A stretch of DNA of 64,000 nt from Methanofollis formosanus. GTDB taxonomy: Archaea > Halobacteriota > Methanomicrobia > Methanomicrobiales > Methanofollaceae. The stretch lies in assembly GCF_019633745.1 (NCBI RefSeq), contig NZ_CP037968.1, positions 2,796,789 through 2,860,788 of the forward strand, written 5' to 3'. The notes under the pieces were generated by a model, which saw nothing but the letters and a program-made list of their open reading frames with translations, was not told the origin of the DNA and did not search any database. The translations under genes were made by a program, and so were the position numbers. Below, piece after piece: positions 33,450-41,965 of this stretch (the first letter of the stretch is position 1; each line of letters starts with the position of its first letter).

Positions 33450-33978
33450 AATTAGGCATGGGGCGAGAGCACGCCTCAAGCATACGGGATGAAAATTTCT
33501 CGTCGCTTGCTCTCTCTTTTCAAGACCGGAGAATTGGTGGAGACCTCAATCCATCGCCGCCCCTCGGCTATCTTCTCGCGAGACGGCAGGAAAGATCGTG
33601 CGATGAGGGCGGCACGCCTGATCGTTCTGAGGGTGGTTTTGTTCTCCGTATATCGGATATGAGGGAAATTGGTGTCTTCGAATTCTCATCCATAACTCCA
33701 GAATTGAACGTCTGGATCATTTTCATGGTAAAACCTCCTCTTTTCATAACCTCAACCCACCCGTGAACCGAATCCATCGCTTTCCCTCCTGCTTATGCCA
33801 GGGGCTCTGCTCCCGAACTCCCTACGACGAGGATAGCCAGGGGCTGGCAACTGAGAGGTGTCTTCCTGATACCCTGCCGCAATTGATATGGATCGATTCC
33901 TCCACACCTCGAAACACCGCTCTGAACAATGTTCATCCCGCATGCTTGAGCGCGGAGTTCATGCCCGATTCAACACGC
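33440..33978. repeat. Dispersed repeat element (about 539 bp)
   Basis: Left terminus GGCCCTGTAGAATTAGG (33440), right terminus GATTCAACACGC (33967-33978). It holds the CATACGGGATGAAAATTTC module (33480), a GC module near 33555-33600, the ACCGAATCCATCGC module near 33765 and another GC module near 33800. No gene is present up to 34099. Confidence 0.7.
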
Positions 33979-34099
33979 TGTCTCATGAACAGTTTTTCCG
34001 GCTCGAGGAAGTCGGAGCATGTCATAAAGCACTTATCTTTATTTTTCCCGGAATAAATTGCCAAAATATAATACCTCGTCTCTTGTAGTAGAGTATGAT

Positions 34100-35275
34100 A
34101 TGCGCGGCGAGACACTCTCCGAAGCAGTCCAGTACGAACGGATCGAGATGCTGAAACTGGACTTCTTCGACTACATACAGAAAAACCATCATAAAATCGA
34201 TGAAAAACTGCCGGTCTTCTATGGCTATGTCATATCGGCCCTCAACTCCTCGTTCCCCCTCCTCGACTCAAAAGACCACGACCTCTTTCTGGACGCCATC
34301 AGTTTCAAGATCCTGGAGACCTCTCCCAGAGCCGCCGACGCCGACTTTGTCGAGACCGTCATCGAGAACGCCGCGAGATTCAAAAAAGGGAAAAAACCGA
34401 AGGCCGGGCTTGAGATCGCCGCCGGGTTCAGGATGGTGAAGGCCGGCGCCTTTCCCCATGCAATCCCCTACCTCCGAAAATACCGCTCCCACGACATCAT
34501 GGCCCATGCAACCCTGGCCTACTGCTACTATGCCCTCTCCCTCCAGGAGATCGCCCGCCACCGCGATACAAAGGTTCCGAGCGAGATGGAACTGAACGCG
34601 AGAGAGCAGATGCTCGAACTCGCACGGGTCCACCGGAGCATCAAGACCGCTCTTCCCTACGGCACCGACCCGGCCCTCCTCAGGATCTTCTGGATGATGA
34701 TCACCTGTGCCATCGAGTGGTTCCCGAGCAACCCGGCCTTCGTCAGACTCGGTCTTGCGAAAGCAAAGGCCGATCACAACCACGAAATGAGAAACGAGAT
34801 GCTCAAGATCGCCAGGGCCCGTTTTTACGACGACATGGGGCTCCTGCGCGAGGCATTTCATTTCGCCATCGAAGAGGGGAACGGCTCGAGGGCGGCGGAC
34901 GTCGTAAAACAGATGCGTCAGCAGGCACCCGAAAGCAGCGAACCACTCTACTACGGCATGCTCCTGGCCCTGAGGACGACGAAACGTTCAGGTTATCAGA
35001 CCTTCAGAAAACAGGCCGAAGAAAAAAGAATGCCCCCTGACGTCCTCGGTCTCCTTGACCTCTCGTTCTCGCTCTTTTCAGGACTTGAAAAGGACGTCTA
35101 CACCCGCATCAGGATCATGAGAGATACCTATCCGTCGCTCGACCATTATCTCATTCTCATCAACTACCTCGCCCACGATATCTTCTCAGAAGAGGAAACA
35201 CGGGTAAAAAAAGCAAAAAAGGCCTATCTCGACGCGGTGGAGGCCTATTGCTGGCGCCGACTGGTCCCTCGATAA
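34100..35275 (+). CDS. Alpha-helical repeat (TPR-like) cytoplasmic protein, function unknown
   Basis: 391 residues, predicted almost entirely helical. Pairs of helices recur (e.g. AFPHAIPYLRKYRSHDIMAHATLAYCYYALSL, then FVRLGLAKAKADHNHEMRNEMLKIARARFYDDMGLLREAFHFAIEEG), which suggests a TPR-like solenoid. No catalytic motif is seen. ATG 34100 was chosen because AATATAAT (34065-34072) lies about 30 bases upstream; an in-frame TTG at 34058 is less likely. It follows repeat DNA on both sides and is not in an operon. The nearest functional block is the che locus, on the other strand. Confidence 0.65.
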   Translation: MRGETLSEAVQYERIEMLKLDFFDYIQKNHHKIDEKLPVFYGYVISALNSSFPLLDSKDHDLFLDAISFKILETSPRAADADFVETVIENAARFKKGKKPKAGLEIAAGFRMVKAGAFPHAIPYLRKYRSHDIMAHATLAYCYYALSLQEIARHRDTKVPSEMELNAREQMLELARVHRSIKTALPYGTDPALLRIFWMMITCAIEWFPSNPAFVRLGLAKAKADHNHEMRNEMLKIARARFYDDMGLLREAFHFAIEEGNGSRAADVVKQMRQQAPESSEPLYYGMLLALRTTKRSGYQTFRKQAEEKRMPPDVLGLLDLSFSLFSGLEKDVYTRIRIMRDTYPSLDHYLILINYLAHDIFSEEETRVKKAKKAYLDAVEAYCWRRLVPR

Positions 35276-35655
35276 ACGAACTTGCGGCCCTGTAGATTTG
35301 CTCATGAGGCGAGCGCCCGCCTCACGCATATGGGATGAAAATATCATACCAGAATTGGATTGATTCTTGAACCTCATCCTTGCGTTCGAGGAGTGCATCG
35401 AAGTCGAGCATCATGCCGCCCCCCGGCATAAGCATGAGGGAAGGCGATGGATTCGGTTCACGGGTGGGTTGAGGTGAAGAAAAGAGGATGTTTTCTACAG
35501 TTGGGTATGAGGCGAGAGCACGCCTCACGCATATGGGATGAAAATTTCCTGTTGCTTGATCACCCACATTAAGATAGGAGAATCGGTGGGGATCGTGTTC
35601 CATCGCCGCCCCTCGAAGAGCGTGATCAAGGTTTTCAAAAAAGCCCGATCAACTG
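35276..35655. repeat. Two repeat modules joined back to back
   Basis: Left terminus GGCCCTGTAGATTTG starts at 35286. The first unit ends with TTTTCTACAG at 35500 and continues directly into TTGGGTATGAGGCG, the start of a second hairpin module (35501 to about 35640) that lacks its own outer CTGTAGAA. This is a chimera of two copies. No gene is seen. Confidence 0.7.
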
Positions 35656-36675
35656 TCACCGACCCCTCGTCGGCCTTTCAAAGGCGATCGGGACGAGGGT
35701 CGAATTCTCTGGAACAACATATCCGACCGCCGTGGACGTCGAGTACCAGCAGCGTCCGCCGCAGTCCACAAAGACCTTTTTGATCGCCGGCGACCAGATG
35801 CCGTCCGCACGATCGATCACATCGGCGACGCCCCCGTCCGCCCACCAGACGATCCCGCGATCGGTCGCACACCAGAGCGTCCCGTCGGGGGCGGGGCCGA
35901 GGTCCCTGAGCGCACAGCCGTCGGATTTCAGGTCGGAAGAGCGGAGCACCAGCGTCAGTCTTCCTGCGGGTCCGAGATGGACCACCGCACTGCTGTTGAA
36001 GAGATAGACCCCTCCGAAGGGATCGGTCCTCACGCCGTCGTAGCCGCGAAGCGGCATGCCGTGCAGCGTGACCGGCCTGAACCCGGCGCTGGCATTCGTG
36101 CCGACGGCCCAGAGTCCGTCATGGGAAAGACAGTAGAGTTGACCGCCCATCGGATCGAGGCCCATGTCCTCGAGGGCATAACTCGCCGGCGACCCCGGTT
36201 TGAATGGCTTGTACCAGGTCCAGTTCTCGCCTTCCACCCGGTGAACCCCGCTGTTCCGCGTCTCGACCCACATCACATCGTCCCAGCGCTGCAACGCGAT
36301 CACCGCCGGATTCTTGAGGCGGTGCTGGTCGGCGAGGGTCTGGAAGTTCTGGCCGTCAAAACGCTGGAGGCCCAGGGTCGTCCCGATCCAGAGCGCACCC
36401 TCAGGCCCATATTCAACTGCAAGAATCGTATCTGAAAGGAGAGACTCGGGCATGTACTCTTTTGGCGCATGATAGGTTGTCCAGTTCGCTCCGTCGTACA
36501 CCGAGAGACCGTCCGAGGTCGCCATCACCACCTCGCCCCCGGGCCCGTTCGTGCAATCATGGACCTGTGTGGAGGAGAGACCACCGTAGGAAGGGAGAAA
36601 GACCGTCAGGTCTGCCGATACCGGGAAAAAAACAATGAGACCAAGAAAAACGATGGCGATCAGAGCTCGGCGCAT
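35656..36675 (-). CDS. Exported beta-propeller protein at the end of the che operon
   Basis: 339 residues with an N-terminal signal peptide (ALIAIVFLGLIVFFPVSA) and no lipobox. The body is built from repeats of the two-component-regulator propeller type, e.g. GPEGALWIGTTLGLQRFDGQNF, GPAPDGTLWCATDRGIVWW and ATSDGLSVYDGANWTTY, about seven blades. It lacks the membrane helix and kinase domain usually following such propellers. Its start overlaps cheD by 16 bases, so it is translated as part of the che operon. An outer-surface ligand sensor or an archaellum-associated protein are possible roles. Confidence 0.75.
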   Translation of the reverse strand: MRRALIAIVFLGLIVFFPVSADLTVFLPSYGGLSSTQVHDCTNGPGGEVVMATSDGLSVYDGANWTTYHAPKEYMPESLLSDTILAVEYGPEGALWIGTTLGLQRFDGQNFQTLADQHRLKNPAVIALQRWDDVMWVETRNSGVHRVEGENWTWYKPFKPGSPASYALEDMGLDPMGGQLYCLSHDGLWAVGTNASAGFRPVTLHGMPLRGYDGVRTDPFGGVYLFNSSAVVHLGPAGRLTLVLRSSDLKSDGCALRDLGPAPDGTLWCATDRGIVWWADGGVADVIDRADGIWSPAIKKVFVDCGGRCWYSTSTAVGYVVPENSTLVPIAFERPTRGR

Positions 36676-37151
36676 ACCCCGTCCGCTCTCCTGACCACGA
36701 TCGTTCCGCCTGCCTTCGGGTTGTACATCACCGACCGCCCGACCTTCCCGCCGACATCCTCCGCATCAAGGGCGATGCGCCGCTCGTCGAGCACCCTGTG
36801 CACCGCCTCGATATTCCGTTCGCCGATATTGAGGTTGTTGTCGTTGAACCCGAACATATTGGCGCCGCCCACCATCTTCGCCCGGATCGAACCGTTCCTC
36901 GACCCGAAGGGCCCGAGACCCTCGAGCAGCGTCGCCAGGGCGGTGTCCGCATACTTTCCGGGCCGGTCGGTCTGGCCCTTGCTCTCCGGGAGCATCACAT
37001 GGGCCATGGCCCCGACCTCATGCCGCTCGTCATGGAGTATCAGGGCAATGCAGGAACCGAGCCCGATGGTGGTCATGGCGTCCCTGCCCACATAGTACTC
37101 GCCGATCCCTATAAACCGGGCATTGACATCGATGGGTCGAAACTCGGCCAT
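36660..37151 (-). CDS. cheD: Chemoreceptor glutamine deamidase CheD
   Basis: 163 residues. The catalytic cysteine is in TIGLGSCIALIL and the histidine in AHVMLP, as in known CheD enzymes. It deamidates receptor glutamines and is controlled by CheC. Signatures KMVGGANMF and IGERNIEAV follow. ATG 37151 has GAGGGAGA upstream; a GTG at 37166 overlapping the cheC stop (GTGA) is also possible. It is followed by the propeller gene with a 16-base overlap. Cytoplasmic. Confidence 0.92.
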   Translation of the reverse strand: MAEFRPIDVNARFIGIGEYYVGRDAMTTIGLGSCIALILHDERHEVGAMAHVMLPESKGQTDRPGKYADTALATLLEGLGPFGSRNGSIRAKMVGGANMFGFNDNNLNIGERNIEAVHRVLDERRIALDAEDVGGKVGRSVMYNPKAGGTIVVRRADGVCAEL

Positions 37152-37162
37152 TGAGTTCTCCC

Positions 37163-37777
37163 TCACATACCCTGCGATGTAAGCGCCTCGAGGAGGCTGA
37201 GCAGGTTGCCGAGCATTTCAGGTGTGAGGAACATCAGGATCGTCCCGTCGATCGCGTGCTGGCCGCAGGTCAGGTTCGTCCTGAAGATGACCACATCGTT
37301 GGTCTCCATGGCAACCTCCGCGATGAGCGCCTCCATGCCCGCATGGGCCATATCGATGCAGAGCGCCGGCGGGGAGGGGAGCATGACGATGCCGAGGAGC
37401 GTGGCCGTCGCGTCCAGGAACGCCGAGACCATGATGTTGCCGATCTCGATGATGGCGCTCTGGTCCATCTCGTTGATCTCCCGGTCCATGTCGTCCATGC
37501 CGAGCATGGTGTTGGTCATCCTCATCGCCGAGGGGAGCGGCATCATCATCACGACAAAACCTTCCCCTTCGACACCGCCGTCTATCCTGAAGACTACCAG
37601 TGCGACCTTCTCGTCGCCCACACACTGGTAGAATTGGGCGATATCGATGATATCGACTGACGGTACGTCCATCTCAATGTCGCTCATGAGCATCTGGGAG
37701 AGGGTCGTCGCGGCATGGGCCGCCCCGATGTTCCCGAGTTCCCCGAGTGCGTCTGCCTGTATCTCTGTCAGTTTCAT
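37163..37777 (-). CDS. cheC: CheY-P phosphatase CheC
   Basis: 204 residues. Two symmetrical active-site helices are present: DALGELGNIGAAH (Glu13, Asn16) and SAIIEIGNIMVSAF (Glu111, Asn114). This two-site form matches CheC, which removes phosphate from CheY and regulates CheD. It lies 8 bases after cheA and ends within a few bases of the cheD start. Membrane-free, cytoplasmic. Confidence 0.93.
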   Translation of the reverse strand: MKLTEIQADALGELGNIGAAHAATTLSQMLMSDIEMDVPSVDIIDIAQFYQCVGDEKVALVVFRIDGGVEGEGFVVMMMPLPSAMRMTNTMLGMDDMDREINEMDQSAIIEIGNIMVSAFLDATATLLGIVMLPSPPALCIDMAHAGMEALIAEVAMETNDVVIFRTNLTCGQHAIDGTILMFLTPEMLGNLLSLLEALTSQGM

Positions 37778-37785
37778 GATATTCC

Positions 37786-39702
37786 TCAGATCATTGTGTT
37801 CACGTCAAGGACCGGGACGACCTCGCCGTCGCCGGGGATGGTCACGCCGCCCACGCCCGGACAACTCCCGATGAGGGTGCTGAGCGGTTTGACGACGACC
37901 TCCTGCTGGCCTTCGACGACATCGGCCACGATACCGCATTTCTTGGAGCCGTACTGGAGGACCACCAGGACCTCGCCATGGTTGGAACCGCCGAACATAT
38001 CGTTGAGCAGATGGATCGGGAGCACCTCGTCGCGGAGAAGGATCACCTGACTGCTGCCGACCCGGTGGACGGCGTCTCTCTTGAGGATCGCCACCTCGAC
38101 GACGTTGCTGATCGGGATCGCACACCGCCGGCCGTTGATCCTGACCATCATCACCTCGACGATGGCCATCGTCGGCGGCAGGACCAGTTCAAAGCAGGTC
38201 CCCTTCCCTTCGACCGACCTGACATTGATCGAACCCTTCATCGACTCGATGGCGGCCTTCACCACGTCCAGGCCGACCCCGCGGCCGCTGATGTCGGTGA
38301 TCGTCTCGGCGGTCGAGAAGCCGGGGCTGAAGAGGAGGTCGGTGATCTGGTCTTCGGAGAGGGCGTCGGCCTCTTCCTCGGTGAGCAACCCTTTCGAGAC
38401 GACTTTTGTCCTGACCCGGTCGACGTCGATCCCGGCACCGTCGTCCTCGATCCTGATGACGACATTGTCGCGGTCCCGCATCGCCGAGAGGTGGAGGCGC
38501 CCTTTTTCGGGTTTTCCGGCGGCGATGCGTTCCTCGGGAAGTTCGATCCCGTGGTCGACGGCGTTCCTGATCAGGTGCAGGAGGGGATCGTTGAGCCCGT
38601 CCATGACGCTCCGGTCAAGTTCGGTCTCGCCGCCCTCGATGATGAAGTCCACCTCTTTGCCCTCGTGCTGGGCCACGTCGCGCACGACCCGCGGGAGGCG
38701 GTTGAAGATGTGGCTCAGGGGGATCATCCTGATATGCATCATCAAGTTCTGGAGGTCGGCCACCGACCGGCCGACCATGCTGAGGGCCTCGTCGAACTCC
38801 TTGATCTGGTTCTTCTCGGCGATCTGTTTGAGGCGCCCGCGGTTGATGACCAGGTCCTCGACCAGGTTCATCATCTGGTCGAGGAGATGGATGTCCACCC
38901 TGATGTTCTTGATCTCCTTTTGCTTCCCGTGGTGTTCGGATTTCTGCGGTTTTGCCTCTTTCTTCTTTGGAGGTGCGGCAGGAGCGTCAGCCGACGTCAC
39001 CTCGACGCTGGCGATGTCGGTCCCGGCGACGGCCGCCTGGACCGCCTCAGGTCCGTCCTCGCTCTCGACGACGACCTCGAAATGGTCCTCGAACTGCCCG
39101 TCCTCGATCGCCTCGACTTTCGGTTCGGCGGAGATGATCCGGCCGATCTCGCCCAGGTTGGAGAGGGCGATCATGGCGCGGACATCTTTCATCGAGCATT
39201 CGGGGACCAGGGTGACGGTCACGCGGTAGCGCTCGCCGCTCCCCTGGACCGTCTCCTCCTCTGCGGGATCGTCGGGATCTGTAGGGGCCTCGTCGGCCGG
39301 GGCGGCGTCCACCCGGTTGCCGTTCTCCTTCCAGGTTTCGAGGGCCGAGACCAGGTCCTCGATATTCTCGCCCTGGTCGTCGCCGCCGCTCTCGATCGAA
39401 TCGAGCAGCGCTTCGATCTCGTCGGTACACCCGAGAAAGACATCGATGAGCGGTGCGGACGCCACGACCTTGCCGTTCCTGATAAGGTCGAAGACGTCCT
39501 CCATCGTATGGCAGAGCTTTTCCAGGTTCATGTAGCCCATCGACGCCGAGGCGCCCTTGATGGTGTGGGCCGACCTGAAGATCTCGTCGATGGTCTCCCG
39601 GTCGTTGCACTCTTCCAGGTTCAGGAGCGCCTGGGCGATGGTCTCGTTGCTCTCCCTGGACTCCACCACAAAGAGTTCCTTATAATCCTCCATATCAGCC
39701 AT
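37786..39702 (-). CDS. cheA: Chemotaxis histidine kinase CheA
   Basis: 638 residues with the full domain order. The P1 phosphotransfer domain has His46 in SAHTIKGASASMGY. A single P2 CheY-binding region lies around 155-245 and an acidic/basic linker follows. The P3 dimerisation helices precede the HATPase domain, with N-box HLIRNAVDHGIELPEER near 380, DDGAGID near 419 and GRGVGLDVV. A C-terminal CheW-like domain ends near 635. It phosphorylates CheY and CheB in response to receptors. It overlaps cheB by 8 bases. Confidence 0.95.
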   Translation of the reverse strand: MADMEDYKELFVVESRESNETIAQALLNLEECNDRETIDEIFRSAHTIKGASASMGYMNLEKLCHTMEDVFDLIRNGKVVASAPLIDVFLGCTDEIEALLDSIESGGDDQGENIEDLVSALETWKENGNRVDAAPADEAPTDPDDPAEEETVQGSGERYRVTVTLVPECSMKDVRAMIALSNLGEIGRIISAEPKVEAIEDGQFEDHFEVVVESEDGPEAVQAAVAGTDIASVEVTSADAPAAPPKKKEAKPQKSEHHGKQKEIKNIRVDIHLLDQMMNLVEDLVINRGRLKQIAEKNQIKEFDEALSMVGRSVADLQNLMMHIRMIPLSHIFNRLPRVVRDVAQHEGKEVDFIIEGGETELDRSVMDGLNDPLLHLIRNAVDHGIELPEERIAAGKPEKGRLHLSAMRDRDNVVIRIEDDGAGIDVDRVRTKVVSKGLLTEEEADALSEDQITDLLFSPGFSTAETITDISGRGVGLDVVKAAIESMKGSINVRSVEGKGTCFELVLPPTMAIVEVMMVRINGRRCAIPISNVVEVAILKRDAVHRVGSSQVILLRDEVLPIHLLNDMFGGSNHGEVLVVLQYGSKKCGIVADVVEGQQEVVVKPLSTLIGSCPGVGGVTIPGDGEVVPVLDVNTMI

Positions 39703-40729
39703 GATCTGCCTCCATTCTTCCGACCGCTTCCACGACCTCCTCGGGGATGTGCCTCAGAGAGACCGTCCGGTCGACGCTGTTGGTTTTGAGCGCCGAACGG
39801 GCCATCCCGTAGACGAGACAGTCGTGCTCTTTACAGACGTATACCGTCCCGCCGGCCGCCTTGACATCGGCGGCGCCTGCGCCGCAGTCGCTGCCCATGC
39901 CGCTCATGACGACGGCGAGCGTCCTTTTTCCAAAGACCTTTGCCGCCGACGAGAAGGTCCTGTCAATCGCCGGCCTCACCGCGTGGACCGGGGGTGCCGA
40001 GGAGTGGACGATCTTGCCGCCGCGGATTCCCTCGCCGGTCAGGGCCGCCGAGATGACGGTGTGATACCCGGCCTTCGAGATGACGACCTCGCCTTCCTTC
40101 AGGAGGGTTCCGTTCTCGGACTCCCGTACCGGAAGAGGACAGATCCGGTTGAACCGGTCGGCAAGGGCGGCGGTGAACCCTGCAGGCATATGCTGGGTGA
40201 TGACGACCGCCGCGTCCAGGTCAGAAGAGAGTCTGGAGAGGACGAGGTCGAGTTGCTGGAGCCCGCCGGCCGACGACCCGAAGAGGACCACCTTTCTGGC
40301 GACGCGGTCCCGGCGTCCCGTGGCCTTGACCGCCGCCCTGATCTCGATGAGGTGTTTGATCCTGGTGACCAGTTCCTCCTCGATCCCGCGGACCTTGAAG
40401 ATCTCGGTGGGTTTGAGCATGAAGTCGTCGGCACCGAGGGCCAGGGCTTTTCTGGTGTGCTCAGCGTCCTTTGCGGTGAGGGAACTGAGCATCATCACCT
40501 TCGGGCGGTGGCGGCACCCTTTCATCCTCTCGAGTACTTCAAGCCCGTTCAGCTTCGGCATCTCGATGTCGAGCGTGATCGCGTCGGGCCTGAGGGTATC
40601 GATCAGTTCGAGTGCTTCGGCACCGTCGGACGCTGTCCCCACAACCTCGATCTCCGGCGATCTGCCGAAGATATCTTTCAGTATTGTGCGGATAAAGACC
40701 GAGTCATCGACAATTAGAACCCTGATCAT
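39695..40729 (-). CDS. cheB: Receptor methylesterase CheB
   Basis: 344 residues. The receiver domain (1-120) has phospho-acceptor Asp54 in ITLDIEMPKLNG. The methylesterase domain contains the triad: serine in LFGSSAGG (about 152), His180 in TQHMPAGFT and Asp281 in SGMGSDCG. The usual DGAxG after the aspartate reads DCGAG. It removes methyl groups from receptor glutamates during adaptation. It sits between cheY (2-base gap) and cheA (8-base overlap). No cheR is in the window. Confidence 0.94.
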   Translation of the reverse strand: MIRVLIVDDSVFIRTILKDIFGRSPEIEVVGTASDGAEALELIDTLRPDAITLDIEMPKLNGLEVLERMKGCRHRPKVMMLSSLTAKDAEHTRKALALGADDFMLKPTEIFKVRGIEEELVTRIKHLIEIRAAVKATGRRDRVARKVVLFGSSAGGLQQLDLVLSRLSSDLDAAVVITQHMPAGFTAALADRFNRICPLPVRESENGTLLKEGEVVISKAGYHTVISAALTGEGIRGGKIVHSSAPPVHAVRPAIDRTFSSAAKVFGKRTLAVVMSGMGSDCGAGAADVKAAGGTVYVCKEHDCLVYGMARSALKTNSVDRTVSLRHIPEEVVEAVGRMEADHG

Positions 40730-40731
40730 GA

Positions 40732-41094
40732 TCAGGCCCCAAGGACGTTTTTCACCTCCTCAAGTACCTTCGGGGCCTGGAACGGTTTGACGATGTAGCC
40801 CTTTGCGCCGCTTTTCACGGCCAATTTCACCATCTGTTCCTGGCCCACCGCCGTGCACATGACCACCCTGGCGTTGGGGTCGATCTCCCTGATCCCCTGG
40901 AGCGCCTCGATGCCGTTTTTCTTGGGCATGACGACGTCCATCGTGACGAGGTCAGGTTTCAGTTCCTGGTACTTGGCGATCGCCTCTTCGCCGTTCTCGG
41001 CTTCACCGACGATCGTATGCCCTCCGGAAAAGAGGATATTCTTCAGGAGAGTTCGCATAAAGAGCGTATCATCGACAATCAGGATCGTACCCAT
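40732..41094 (-). CDS. cheY: Chemotaxis response regulator CheY
   Basis: 120 residues, one receiver domain. The acidic pocket is VDDT near the N-terminus, the phospho-acceptor is Asp53 in LVTMDVVMPKKNG, the threonine switch is in VVMCTAVG and the lysine is in GYIVKPFQ. In archaea CheY-P acts on the archaellum motor through CheF and ArlCDE. A GGGAG site precedes ATG, and an AT-rich TTTATTAAAC (about 41126-41136) upstream could be its own promoter, separating che from the arl transcript. Confidence 0.95.
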   Translation of the reverse strand: MGTILIVDDTLFMRTLLKNILFSGGHTIVGEAENGEEAIAKYQELKPDLVTMDVVMPKKNGIEALQGIREIDPNARVVMCTAVGQEQMVKLAVKSGAKGYIVKPFQAPKVLEEVKNVLGA

Positions 41095-41170
41095 GGTGCT
41101 CCCAGCTATTATTTGAGAGCGCCGTTTAATAAACGTGTCTGTTTTGAGATGCGCTTAAAAATAAAATAAT

Positions 41171-41965
41171 TTATAGTTTTGTTGCATCTGAGATGTACCT
41201 GACCCCTTTTGTGGTGAGTTTGACCTCTCTTCGAGTCACGACCACCTCGGCAAGGCCCTGCTGGATCAGGGTGTCGTAGATATGGTCGACGTCCCGCTGC
41301 GAGAGCGTGAGCATATTCTCGATCGAGGCCGTGTCCATCCCGCTGTAGACAAGCATCGCGACCTGCGCCGACTGCGGATCGAGTTCGTTGCCCGCCATGT
41401 CCATCCCCTTCGTGGACTCCTTGAGGAAATTGTAGAGCACCTGGAGCGTCGTGACCGGGCAGAGGACCAGACTGGTGACCACGTCGCCGTCCTCGATATG
41501 GTCGATCTTGATGACGTCGATGTTCTTGCCCTGCACCTCCCGCTTGGTCATCTCGATGGACGCGACGTCGTTGAGGGGGACGCAGATCTGGCGGTCCTTC
41601 GAGAAGAACCAGATCCCGGAGACCAGAACGGCGATGCCACCCTTCTCCCAGTTTGCGTTCTTGACGAAGACTCCGCCCCTCACCGCCGGGGACATAAAGA
41701 AGGTGCTGAGGCGGTACGCGCTGCATGAGGCGAGGATCTGTCGCTTCAGAATCCCGAGCACCTTTGCGACTGACGCAATCCTGAGCGGATCCTGCTGTCC
41801 CTTTACCGTGATGGCGAGGACACTGCCCTTCGCCTCGAGGTCGACGATCGATTTGTACGGGACAGCGAGGGCATTGTCAGAGGACTTCATACCCTCGGCG
41901 TCCAGAGAAAGTTTTGCAGCAGTCCATTTCCCCTGCACTTCGATCTTTACCGGAAGACTACTCAT
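41171..41965 (-). CDS. cheF: Archaeal taxis protein CheF (DUF439)
   Basis: 264 residues. The length, the position between arl and che genes, and the sequence pattern (N-terminal beta-rich half ending in SVLAITVKGQ, C-terminal winged-helix-like half ALVVVTRREVKLTTKGVRYIS) fit the archaea-specific CheF family, which links CheY-P to the archaellum switch. It overlaps the preceding acidic membrane-protein gene by 8 bases, so translation is coupled. The identity is a pattern match, not a proven alignment. Confidence 0.8.
   Translation of the reverse strand: MSSLPVKIEVQGKWTAAKLSLDAEGMKSSDNALAVPYKSIVDLEAKGSVLAITVKGQQDPLRIASVAKVLGILKRQILASCSAYRLSTFFMSPAVRGGVFVKNANWEKGGIAVLVSGIWFFSKDRQICVPLNDVASIEMTKREVQGKNIDVIKIDHIEDGDVVTSLVLCPVTTLQVLYNFLKESTKGMDMAGNELDPQSAQVAMLVYSGMDTASIENMLTLSQRDVDHIYDTLIQQGLAEVVVTRREVKLTTKGVRYISDATKL

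Noticed and set aside
37978-39789. A 603-residue frame opposite cheA
   Set aside because: It lies wholly within cheA on the other strand and has the skewed composition of an antisense frame; cheA itself has all family motifs.
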